Shown here one piece after another: positions 34,771-46,500 of a stretch of 64,000 nt of DNA. The translations under genes were made by a program, and so were the position numbers. This DNA comes from Cinclus cinclus (lineage: Eukaryota > Chordata > Aves > Passeriformes > Cinclidae): NCBI RefSeq assembly GCF_963662255.1, contig NC_085050.1:8179334-8243333 (forward strand), given 5' to 3'. The number at the start of each line of letters is the position of its first letter. Position 1 is the stretch's first letter. The notes under the pieces are model-generated. The model searched no databases. It saw only the letters and a list, made by a program, of their open reading frames with translations, and was not told where the DNA came from.

Positions 34771-37700
34771 CAACTCCACCTTCTACCACACAGGACCATG
34801 CCCCCTCTGCCATGCTCACCTGTGCTGGCAGCTCCAGCAGTGCTCTTTCCAACCTTCCTCATCCAAGATGTCCCTCTGGTTTCAGGCAGCCCAGCTCCCT
34901 GAGATGCCAGCAGAAGAAAACTCATTTTCTTGTCCCAAAAAAGCAGAAATGTAGTCGAAGTCTAATCAGTCAAAAAGAATGTTTCTTGCCTTATTCTTTC
35001 AGCCTGATGAGGTTTCAGAACAAAGATTTGACAGCCAATGTGGACACTGCAGATTATAAAAAATCAAAAGGGAAGGAGAGGGAATTAATCCACACTGGTG
35101 GGCATAAGAACTGTTAGTGACAAAAAAATACCACAACCTCACCAGCTGCAGCTGGCCAGCCTCATTCCCTCCACTAGGTTTAGCCCTTAGCTGGATTTAT
35201 TCTGACCAGATTGGTGTCTGTCTTAGTTCTGGCTGCAAATCAGGATGCGTGAGTGATGGCTACGGAGAAAATCGAAGTGGGTGGAAGAACACTGTGATGT
35301 GCCTTGAGGCTGTGCCCAATGTTAGATCTTTCTCAGAGGCAGTTTCTGGTATTAGCTCATGCACCGTCAATTGCCAGCCACTGGAAGCTGTGGGGACAAG
35401 ACAAACTAGTTTTAATGGGGAAAAGATTCTTCTCATATAATTCCTAGCTGATCCATAACATGAATTTTTTCTGTTTCTCAGGTCCCCATGCACAGAACAG
35501 TTCTATACCAGCTGAGGTTCTTCTCTGAGACTCAGACTTTCATTAAACTAAGGGAAAAAAACCCGATAAAATGTCTGGCCTTCATAGTTATGAATAAAAC
35601 CTTCCAGGCATGAAAAGAAAGTCAAGTCTTGCCTGTGCATGGAAGTTGATTGCTTTAACCACTTTAAAAGGCATATTGGAAGACATTAGCTTGGTATCAA
35701 GCTATTTTATACCAGTGTAGTTAATCCTATATGGCAGGGAAACATGGGCACAGCTCACAGACACTTCTATCCTAATAGAGGACCAAGCATTCTAGAGGAG
35801 ACATTTTGGCCCATGCTGGCAATCAGGATCAGCCTAGTTTAGTACAAGTGATGCAGCTCCTGCACGTGATGCAGGAATGCCACTCAGCCCTTGTTTAATA
35901 CAGAGCCTCCTCTTGCAGAGAAATTATGCCAACCCAAAACCCAGATGTAACCTTGCTCTAAGCAAGGCTGCTGTGCTCATATCAGAAGGGATCAGTTGCA
36001 GAAATGTCTCACCATATCACAGCATTGGTAGGGCTTTGCTTTTCCTTTTAAATAACAGAAGCCTGCACGCAGACATACATCAGGTTGCAGACGAGTCATC
36101 TTGCTGGCAGAGCTTACTGGACTTGGGAACTGTTCTGACCTTTCAGCAAAAGAAGGATCATTATATCTGTAGAAACTGAATTTCCCCTATAAAGGATGGC
36201 TGTGAGACCAGCAAGTACATCTTTGCAACAGAGTACAGATCTAAATCTGCAGCTGCCTGGCAATGTTTGTTCTGAGACAAGTGGGTGCTGTCATCCTCTT
36301 TCTAGGGGGCACGGACCTAATGAATGCATCATCCCCTCAAGCTGTTTCTGAGGAGTGTAACTCCAAGGGGCTTCTTCCAATGCTTTTTCCTGGATCCCCT
36401 GTGACCCTCAAAAATACTTTGTCTGCTTTTCAAACACCTGAAAAAATAAAAGCTTCAAATGGTTTCTGCAGCTTATGTGAGCTCCCTGGGGCCTGCAGAA
36501 GAAAGTCCTTCTGGTCTCTTCCTCCCTTGTCCTCCAGCTCAGCTCTGCAGCTCTCTGTGGCAGATGGCAGAGCCTGATTTGTCCCACATAGCTGCTCTGT
36601 GCCAGCACCTGGAATTGTGCCTGAAGGCTCTGGGCCCTCAGGACTCTGCCCTTGGATCTGTGCTTCCTTTGCATAGTCATCTTCTCAAATGGTCTCAGGC
36701 TACAAGAACAGCTCATGTGTTGCTCCCGCAGCCAGCCATGGACATAGGCTATGGTATAGATTATCCATACCATTACCAGTACAGTTCAATAAAGATGTGT
36801 CATTACAAAAACCCAGGTTTGCTTCCAAATTTCTTGACTGAGGTTTTACGGTTTGCCTCTAGTGCAACACCAATATTTGTAAGATAGCTGGAAGACAGAA
36901 GCACATTTATAAGGACTCTCAAAAGTTCATTACCACTTCCAAGCTGGGGATGTTAGTTGTACAATGGACCTTTCACATGAAATATCTCTGTCATACTTTG
37001 TTCCAGTCAAGAGTTTCCTCTTGTAGCACCCTGCAAGAAGTTTCAAAGAGAAAAAATCTCTGGGCTGCCTAATGAAAAATTCTCACTGTCTTTTCATTGC
37101 CTGAGAGGGAAATCCCAAAAAACAATATCTAAGCCCAAAACCCTGTGCTTAGGTATTTAGTGGTCTTTCCCTTCCATTTTTATGTTCTTGGGTTGTGTCT
37201 GTGGTTATTTGCACATGTATAGCTCATTTTAGCATGTGCCCATCTCTGGAGATCCAATTTTTCTTCATTATTGAAGCAGTATTTTCTGGATCCACACTGC
37301 CTGTGAAAGAGACTTTTACCCAGTGCTGGGAGATGTCTCTGGCTTTGTTTCTGGCAGGTATAGGTTTAAAGGTAGTTGTAAAAAGTCACTTTATAAGGAT
37401 AAGAGCAGTTTATACCCTTGAACAACATCCAGTGGGCTTCCCAGTCCCCAGGACACAGGCAAAGGCAGTCAGGGGAGTAAAAGACAAGAAAGCAGGGGAA
37501 AATTCCTTTCCTCAGAGAATTTTTTTGACCGTTTGCTAACTAATGCAAACAGATCAGTGTTTCCCAGCTCTTAACAGATTCACCACAAGCTTCTGCTGTT
37601 TTTCCCTGCTGTGCTGCAAAGCAGAGCCTGCAGGGTTTGCTATGAGGCATACCATTGGCACATTGCTCAGGGAAACCACCTCCTCATACTCAGGTGCATT

Positions 37701-37970
37701 TCCCGGGTGCCACACTTCACCTGCTATGGCAGACAGGCCCTTCCCAATTACTCACCCCAACCTGGGCCAGCCAGGAGTGGCCTCTCCTCTCCCAGTCCCT
37801 CCACTTGTAAAACTACACATTCGGGGCTGAAACCCATCAGCTGTCCCAGCCCTGCGCCTGTAGGCAAACCCTAAGGAAGAGCGTAGGGCTGGGTATGACA
37901 GCAGCAAGGGATTTCCCTTTCCATGGCAAACCTCAGCAAGCTGAACAGCCACTTTTCTGCTTCTTTCTAG
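34771..37970. other. Intergenic DNA, nothing recognised
   Basis: No gene, RNA or repeat could be recognised in this 3.2 kb stretch. Open frames of 100-142 codons are present on both strands around 36.3-36.9 kb and look like chance. Confidence 0.6.
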
Positions 37971-38123
37971 CATCCCCCATCCCTGAAAGTCTTCAAGGCC
38001 AGTTTGGATGGAGCTCTGAACAACCTGATCTAGTGGGTGTCATCCCTGTCCGTAGCAGAAGGGTTGGAACTAGATGATCTGTAAGATCCTTTCGAAGCCA
38101 GACCATTCTGTGATTCCTTGATT
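37971..38123 (+). mobile_element. Short CR1 LINE 3' fragment
   Basis: This is the last 150 bp of a sense CR1: CATCCCTGAAAGTCTTCAAG, GGCCAGTTTGGATGGAGCTC, AACCTGATCTAGTGGG, GGTTGGAACTAGATGATC and the tail CCATTCTGTGATTCCTTGAT. It is strongly 5'-truncated. Confidence 0.9.
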
Positions 38124-41100
38124 ACCACCTCAAGCCCAAGGCATTCAGCAGCACAGCTGGGACATGGTCAGTCCTTGCTTTTTCAGGGCTTGTTAAACCT
38201 GCAGAGTGTGTGTCTGCTCAGCAGCAGGTGAGAAGCACAAAGGCAAATACTGACAAAAACAGCCCAAAGAGACATATTTCTACAGGAAATGCCAAAAGAC
38301 TGGAGTGTATGAAGCATAGTTCATGAACTTTGGTGGGCATGGGCAGCAGTATCTTGCCAGGTGCAGGATATAGAAAGGTTTCACACTTAGAGAGGAAAGT
38401 GGAACTATGCAGAGCAGCTTCCAAAGAAGAATTAGTGGTAAGCTTAGTCTGTACAATATGGAAGTGAGCTTGGAGCACAGCACTAGGGCAGCTGGATGAT
38501 CAGCCTGTCCAGAGAAAATTGAGCTACTCAGAGGGCTTTGGTGTCCAAAGTCTGGCAGTGCCTTGGAGAGAGGCCTGGTAGCTTGGCAGCCGCACTCTTC
38601 TGCTCTAATGGAGTGAGAAGGTTTAGTTCAGAGTGGTATTTGCTCTGTGGTGCTGCCCCTAAAAGCATTAAGAAATTCTTTCCTGTTTTATTTGACTGAT
38701 ATGTTGTTTTTCCTCTCTTATCCTTCTCAGCCATGTAGTAGTGGCTAGGCTTTGCTCTCATGTCTAGGACTGTATGCTAGGCAGGAGACCTGTCATGTGG
38801 GATGTGAGCCCAGAGAAGGGACAGCCAGTTTCCAGATTGTTCTAGGTGTAGAGACCTTTCTGCTTGGGATCCCTGGAATGTCTCCCTGTGACTGCTTTCA
38901 AATTAATCCAGATGTTATGCTGTACCATGAAAAATGCCATTAAATGCAAGGAAGGGAACACCCCCACAGACCTACCCATTTGCCTTTGAACAAACAAGGA
39001 CTCCAAAGAGATAGACATGTAAGTGGTGTGCTGCATGCAGACAGTGCGAAGCATTAGAAACATGGGGATTACTTTGCAAATCCTTTTTCAAAGCAGAAGC
39101 AGTAGGACATAGCCACATCAGACACATATCAGTTTTCTGTTCACAAATGCTTTTAGACACTTAATCATAGCCTGTGGCATGTTCACAAGAGGCTGTGCAT
39201 TGGAGCAAATCCTTAGTCCATATGCTCTGGAGCAATCCCCAGTTCCTCCTCAGTTACAGCCAAAAGTGGCATGAGTTTTGGGAAAAATCATCTGTCTTGT
39301 TATCATTAGGAGGATAGATGTATTCCCTGCCATATATTATAACCAATGCTTTTTTCATTATTAATGTTTAAATGAGACCGTTACTCCCAAATGCAACATC
39401 TTCCTTTAATAATATCAGATTTTCAGAGCTTCTAATCTCTGCACACAGACAGTATTTTGTTTCAGTCTGTCCTTATCTGCAGCACAAAATTTGTCTTCTA
39501 TTTCTCCTACTTGGTAAATTACATTTTTTCATATGCTGCCACAGATACTCTGCATGGCCAGACTTCATTCTGTTAGTTTTCACCTTCATCAAAGCTCTGC
39601 TTACATGAGAATTTTGGCTCTTATTTGGTATGGGAAGTTGGCAAGAGGAGGCATATGTCTGCCACTGGCTCATGACCCTTCTTTTGGAGCTTTAATTTTT
39701 CCTCAGTGTACTTATTTTATTTTATTTTATTTTAATTTTTAGCATAATTTAGTAAGAGCCTGCCAGGTCTGCAATGTGCTTCAATACCTGGGAGCACAGG
39801 CAGGATTTCTCCCACACAAGTGATCCCACCAGAATCCAGCCCTGCTGCCCAAGACAGAGGGGAAAAAGAATCAAGGGGTCAGAGAAAAAGAGTAATTTCT
39901 TTCTTAGCAAGAGATAGATCCCTGAACAAGAAACTTTCAAGTCCTGCAAGGAACTGAGTGAACTTGAACTATGCCAGAGAGTGAGCTGCAAAGAGGAGGA
40001 AGAAAAGCCAGTCTTTGGGGATGAGATAATGCACATCTGACATCCTCACCTGACTTTTCAATGCAAGGCTAGAGAAACACTGCAGCAGATTGCCTGGGGA
40101 GGCTGCCTCCTCCCCAGCACAGGATATTTTGAGCAAAAACCATCTATTAGAAGCAGTTGGAGGTACTGCCATACAGTACCTGTGCACAGGTATGACTGCA
40201 GGATCTTTTGAGGGCTTTCTTGTATTGTCTTGTCACCTTCCAGCTCTTTCCCACAGAGGGCACTGACAAAATATTTGCCCACTGTAAGGGCAGGTAGCCC
40301 ATATTTGAGTCCAGTACTTACTCAAAAAGTTATTGCTGTCCTCTTGGTTATCAGCCATTGCTCTTCTAAGCAGAGTTTTATATTGTGTCTTGGAATGCAC
40401 ACACCACCTTCCCTCTGCCAACAGAGGAAGAACATGACTTAGAGCCAAGACAAATTAAATGTTCTCTGCTCATTGCCTGAGCTGAGTAAAGCATTGAAGA
40501 AAAACAAATGCGAGCCTAAAACTGCTTGGATTTACTGTTTCTATATCCCAGGTTGGTTTGGTTCAGTGAAGGATTCTTAGGGGCATTTTTAACCTTGGCA
40601 ACCTTAAAGGGAGAAGGAACATGATGCCTGACACCCTTCCCAGGGGAAAGGAAATCTTAAAAGCTGTCCATGATCAACAGCTCAGCTTCTCAAACAGCAC
40701 TACATCTGCTTCAGCCAACAGTGACCTCTGGGAAGTTCAGATCCAATCTCTACCTGCTGGGCCCAGCTGCAGATAAAGCTACCTTTACCCACCTTGTATG
40801 CTGCAGCTGTTTTGCAGGCAGGTAGTGGAGAGCAAAGCCTGCATTTGGGGAAAAGTTCTTGATGGCTCTAAGTCATTTTGCATGTTTGCTAGCACATAAA
40901 TCTCTTTATGTCTTCATGATGTTGCACAGCACTCAAGCAGGAAAATGCTTAAAATGATAAAACTTCTTGTAAAGAAATTCATAACCTTCCTGTGCTCATC
41001 AGAGTATGGCTCTCAACAGAAGCTTCCTCTGCAGAGAAACCTGCAAGTCAAGGTGATCTTGCTGCTGTCTAGAAGGAGGAAATCCTATTGGCTGAGGCAA

Positions 41101-41143
41101 GAACTGAGATCTCCTTGGTGTGCAAACTTGTCTGGTAAGACAT
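38124..41143. other. Intergenic DNA without a recognised gene
   Basis: No gene is recognisable here. A short (TTTTA)n microsatellite lies at about 39712-39738. Confidence 0.6.
39712..39738. repeat. (TTTTA)n microsatellite
   Basis: About five tandem copies of TTATT/TTTTA are followed by AATTTTTAG. This is a simple repeat with no link to a gene. Confidence 0.8.
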
Positions 41144-41560
41144 TGTGGGTTGACCCTCACTGCATGCCAAGTTCCCACCAAAGCCATTTTATCACTCCCC
41201 CTCCTCAGCTGGGTGGGGAAGAGAAATCTTAACCAAAGATTCATGGGTTGAGATATGGACAGGAAGGATCACTCACCCATTGGTGTCATGGGAGAAACAG
41301 ACTCATCTTGGGAAGAATTATTATATTACCAGTTAGATCAGAGTAAGATAATAAGAAATAAAAAACTAAATCTTAAGACACCTTCCTCCCATCCCACCCT
41401 TCTTGCTGGGCTTGAGTCCTGATTTTCCCTGTCTTCTCCATCCACCTTGGAGCTAGCTGGCATTGGCTCTGTCAGACATGGAAGAAGCTTCTGGCAGCTT
41501 CTCACAGAAGGAACCCCTTTTGCCTTCCCACTACCAACACTTTGCACACAAACTTACTCC
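41144..41560 (+). mobile_element. Solo LTR of an avian endogenous retrovirus, internally deleted
   Basis: It begins TGTGGGTTGACCCTCACTGC and continues with CCAAGTTCCCACCAAAGCCA, ATCACTCCCCCTCCTCAGCT, then GGTTGAGATATGGACAGG and CTAAATCTTAAGACACCTTC, and near its end GGCATTGGCTCTGTCAGACA, GAAGCTTCTGGCAGCTTCTC and CTACCAACACTTTGCACACA. I recall these blocks in this order from a common avian ERV LTR. The middle section of that LTR, which I remember as a GC-rich stretch, is missing here, so the copy is shortened. No internal gag/pol region is seen on either side, so it is a solo LTR or fragment and is noncoding. I could not find a clear target-site duplication. Confidence 0.7.
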
Positions 41561-43106
41561 ACCAGGCAAATGGGGGAAGCAGAGCTCTGTCCTGGCAGCA
41601 TATGTAGGAGGATTTGGTGCACTGTAATGAGCGTTGGTGGGAGCCAGACCTTAACACAGAGCAATGTGATGCTGTGTGGACCTGAAACAACCACAGTGGG
41701 ACAGTTGTACCTGAAGTGCTCTTCCAGGATCAGTCACCACCATGGCTTTATCCAGGTAGGAGGGGCAGTGTTTCCCTGTGCACAACGTGGAACAAGGCTG
41801 GTGAGGAAACACGAGAGGGAGCATAGAACAGTGTTTAATAATGAACATCTGGCTCTCAAAGCACAGGCTAAGAGGCTGATTTATCGACACCAAGACAATA
41901 GACTATTGTGCTGTGTCACAGGGACCCTTTGACTGGCTCTATTCATTCCTACAGATATATGAACTGCCCATCTCTTATAAATGATCTCTTCCTGTCTTAG
42001 GTTGTTGCCTTCTCACTTCTTTTGTCTCCTGCTCTTCCTGCAGGGTGTTTTTGAGCTGTAATATATAAGTATCTGACACCAGTGCATTATTTTTTTTTCT
42101 TGGCTGTGGTCAATGGCAGCATGTTAGAGTGGTGTCTAAGGGGGATTTTACTACTTGTAGCAAAACTGGATCCTCTCACTATGGTTTGTTCTGCCCTTTC
42201 ATATTCTGGCAGGTAACGTGACCAGGCAACCAGTAGTAATTACTGCTGTCTGAGGACTAAGACATCAGGTGCTCTGCTGCAAACTGCAAACCTGCTCTTC
42301 CCAGGTTCTTTATGGATGGTGCCACCAAATATTAGTGAGGACTTGAAAATCCCTCAGGAAAATTGAATCTGCATTGTTATTGTATAATTAGGAAAACAAA
42401 GGCACAGTCAAGTCCCAACACAAATTATGAACTGTGATTCTGGGACACCCCAGTTCTTGGCTTCCCAGTGTTGAAGCCAAGGGCCCGATTCTCATATGTT
42501 GTGAGATCTGTGTTTCCCACCAATGTAGAGTAGAAGAGAATTGCTGTTTGAGAATAGAAGGAAGCGTTTCCTATCTCTGTTCTCTTTCCATTTCCTTTGG
42601 CCCAAATAGTGCTGTGAAGCACAAGACTGGAAGAGGGAAAAGTATGTTATAAAAGTAGTCAAAATTTAGCATTCAACTAAGGAAATGTCAGCAATAATAG
42701 TGTTTGTGCAGTGTAAATTCAGGCCTCTCCATGTATATGCATTTGAAAACAGATTATAGTTGCACACATTGTTTCCTCTAGTCCCCCCCCTCAGTACCCA
42801 GAAAGGATGATGTTCAATCAGTGAGCAGTTAGTCAATAATCTCTTTTATTTTTACTGTTGTGGAAGGGTCTGGTGTCTTATTTAATTCCTGTCTTAAAAC
42901 CTTGCTCTGAATACAGCATTACTCACTTTCTCCTGGGCATGTCTCTGGAACTCTTTGGTATTTGGGTACTTCAAAAAGCACAAGTACTTGTTGTCATAGC
43001 CTGCAAGTTAATTAATGAGGCCAAACCCCTTGTACCAGGGAGGGAACCAAGAAACAGACTGAGGTTGGAAACCATTTTTAAATTGGAATGCTCTGTGGAA
43101 AGACAT
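41561..43106. other. Intergenic DNA, nothing recognised
   Basis: No gene or repeat could be recognised in this 1.5 kb stretch apart from short homopolymers (C run near 42783). Confidence 0.6.
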
Positions 43107-43573
43107 TGAAGGGTTGGAGAATAAACAAGAGAAGGACAACAGAGCTGGAGGAAGAGTCTGGAGCACAAATCTGATGAAGAGCACTTGAGGGAGCTTGGGA
43201 GTGTTTTATCTGGAGGAAAGGAGGCGCAGGGGGACCTTATCATTCTCTATAACTACCTGAAATCAGAGGTAGTAGCCGGGTGGGGGGTCAGCCTATTCTC
43301 CCAGGCAACAAGTAACAGGACAAGAGGAAAAGGCCTTAATTTTGCATCAGGAGTGGTTAAGAGGGGATATTAGGAAAAATTTCTTTACTTAGATTGGTCA
43401 AGCATTGGAACAGACTGTCCAGGGAGGTGGTATATACACCATCCCTAGAAGTGTTCAAAATAAGTGTGGATGTGGTGTTTATGGACATGAGTTAATGGTG
43501 GACTTGACAATGCTGGGGTAGTGGTTGGATTTGATGATATTAGGGGGCTTTTCCAACCTTAATTATTCTATGG
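43107..43573 (+). mobile_element. CR1 LINE 3' end, longest copy in the window
   Basis: This is sense CR1 of about 470 bp. It runs from GTCTGGAGCACAAATCTGAT through GAGGGAGCTTGGGAGTGTTT, AAGGAGGCGCAGGGGGACCT and ATAACTACCTGAAATCAGAG to TTAGGAAAAATTTCTTTACT, GGTGGACTTGACAATGCTGG and the end CTTTTCCAACCTTAATTATTCTATGG region. It differs from the copies at 34.4 and 55.3 kb in its diagnostic 3' part (GATATTAGGAAAAATTTC, GGACATGAGTTAATGG), so it belongs to another CR1 subfamily. It is decayed. Confidence 0.93.
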
Positions 43574-46500
43574 TACCAATGACTGTTTCCTTTGTTTTTA
43601 ACTGTTTGATCCAAGCTTACAGCAGAATGAATTCAGTTTAGGATTACCACTGTTCAGGTCTTCCCCTACAAAGCAGCCATGCAGGCCTCCCTGCTGTTTC
43701 CTGTGTATGAGCTGGAGATGCTGTGCTGGAGCTCTGAGCCTTGGCACTCAGCTGTGACAGGTAGACCAGGCTAGTTAAACGTGGAGTAAATCCAACAGAT
43801 CTGCTCTGGCAGGTCCAGCCAGACAGAGCAGCAGAATGTCTAAACCCTGCTGGCTGCAGAGCTTGCCTGGGCAGGCTGTGAGCCAGCAGCCTGGGCTTGG
43901 ACACGAGGACTGTGGTGGTCAGGAGACTGGACACTGGTGCCGGAGCTGATCTTTCAGAGCAGTCCAGGCAAAGCCAATATAGCCTTGGTGTTGGGCTCAC
44001 AGGACTAAAGGCAGCATTGGTGCTGATGGAGCTAAGAGGAAGCATCAGAATTCAGAAAGTGTCACCCAAAAAACCGCAGGCCAGTTTCAGAAATAATCTG
44101 CAAGCAATTTGTCCACGGTTATATGGGAAATCTGTGGCAGTCTGGAAATATGATGAGGACATCCATCTCCCAGCCCAGTGTTTTAATAACAAAGCTGTAC
44201 TTCCCAGATACTCATCTACTTTGTTATTTTTTCCTCTATCAGAAACATTCTTTATACATGTCTATTTTTTTCCACAACAGCTCTACAAGGGTGGATCTCT
44301 GTTACAGACCATTTTTTTCACACTGAATACTAAGGGTATTCTAATTAATTTAGTTTGTAGAGCCCTGTGAAAATATTTTTGACAATTAACATTCAAGCAC
44401 TCCAAATACATTTGCTAGCCTGCAGGAACATCAAGCAGTGAGAATTTAATTCACCAGTAAGATGCAATGTAGGGGGATAGGGGGACCTGCAGCTAAAAGG
44501 TATTAGCATACTTAGGAATCAGAATCCAAGGGGGAAAATGCTATAGTGTGTTGCTTTCAAAAATATGAGTGAGTTGGGGTAAACAGAAATGCTGTTCTGT
44601 GAAGTGATGCTCAGGGAATAGCTAGTCAAACCTTTCTGCTTCATGGAATTAATGCTTCCAGGCAGAAAACTGATCCCTTTGAAACTTTTTAGTCTTTTAA
44701 ATCTTCTTGATAGTGTTCTTCTGTGCAAGTTTAGACAAGACTTAAGTAGCTAATTTCAATGGGTACTTAATTTTTGCAGAAGCTCTGGATACCTGGTGAC
44801 TCAGCGGGTGAGGTCAATGAAAAGATCAGTCCAAGACATTATCCAGGAGATGGAAAGGCCGGAGCATTGTGGTTGTTCTCAACCAAGTTAGTCAAAGCTT
44901 GAGATATATATATATATAAAATAAAAATCACACTTCCCTCCACACTTCAATAACCAAAACAAGAAATGCAGTTAGCTGAGAAGGTTATGGTGAGAAGCCC
45001 TGTTTGCCCACTCGTTACTGTGTTTCTTTACCTGCATGCCACAGGGATAGTTTAAGAGCAAAGTCATCCTCTCCACAGGGTGCAGAGCTCTATTGGCTAT
45101 TTTAAGACATAGAGGCAGCGGGAGAGGAAGGACTACTGATGATTTGAGAAATGATAATCACTGTGCAAGGGCAAGATGCACAAGTGCCATGACTCAGAAA
45201 ATTGTGTGCCAGTCAGAGGGAGGACTGTGGGGTGAAGGGGTGGTGGAGGAACAACCTCTGCACAGCCCGGGCTCGGGAAGCTGCTGTTCCTTTCAGGCAC
45301 AAGCGTGCTGTCGTGACTCAGTTCAAAGCCACATCAGCCGGTTGAGAGATATTTCTGAGCAGTGAATTGTGAACAACTTATTCCTCCCAAAGCCTGCATC
45401 TACCTCTTTGAAATCACATTGCAGAGATTTTTTGTGGCGCCAGAGTTATGATTTAAGAATAGGTTCTGTGTTAGTGGCAAGGGATAAAAGGATAATTTCT
45501 GGAGAGCTGTTTGTGTAAGCTGCAGCAGTGAATTGATTAGATAGAGGAGAGTAAGATAAAAAAACAAATAGTTAAACATGTGGATATATTTTGGACCCCA
45601 GATTCTTCCTGGATAGTGGTTGGTGGTGGTTGGTTTAAAGCACCTAAAGTAGCAGGAGACAAATCTGGTGAAATAACTATGCATGGGGAGTCTCTAAGAC
45701 CATAAAGGGCACATAGCCAGGGCTTCTAACTTGGACATCTGAGGTTTGGTATGATGCCATGAGATGGAGAATGTGAGGTCAAGAGGACCCAGGGGTCATT
45801 CCCTGATGAGGTAAAGGTGGGTCTCTGTGTCGTACAGAACACAGAAGCCTTTGTAGAAAATGTTAGAGAAAATGTTCAGGAATTCAGATTCACAACTGCA
45901 GAGATGTTTGGGAAGTGCAGAAATACTTAAGCTAATTCATGAAAAAGCTATTGCTAAAATATAGAGACAGAGACAAAGATGATGAGAAACAAACCCACAG
46001 GCTGAAAAATGTTTTCCAGCACTATGAAACACATGGTGTCCTTACAGCAGCAGAGCATGAACCACTTCAATACTACCCAAAAAAGTCAATTGCCTAATTG
46101 TCCTGTGCAATTCCTCATCCCAGTGGGGGCCTTGCCCTAGGTTCTTCAGATCTCCCAAGTCCTGTCATTATCAGTATGTGTGGCTTCTGGACCAATTTGA
46201 AGGCTAGTGAGACCCCATGGCTTCTCCATCAGTCTTTCAGCCATAAAGGACCAACTGGCCTTGGTAAGAGCCTCTATCATTGCACACAGCAAAACAGAAC
46301 ACTAAAACATGAAGGGCTTTCAAAAAGAATACTTGGGGGGTTTCTTGACATATTGTCCACAGGGAAGTGGGAGAGAGAAATTTGGAAGAAATGTTACAGA
46401 AGTGTTAAGAAGCTGTCAGTGTAATGCTGTCATGTGTTAATTAATGCAGGGGAGAATATGATTATACTGAAATTATACAAATAGCCTTATCTCAGGTTAG

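Noticed and set aside
41447..41932. 161-codon open frame beginning inside the LTR
   Set aside because: It starts within the 3' part of the solo LTR and runs into ordinary flanking DNA. It has no gag, protease or polymerase motif.
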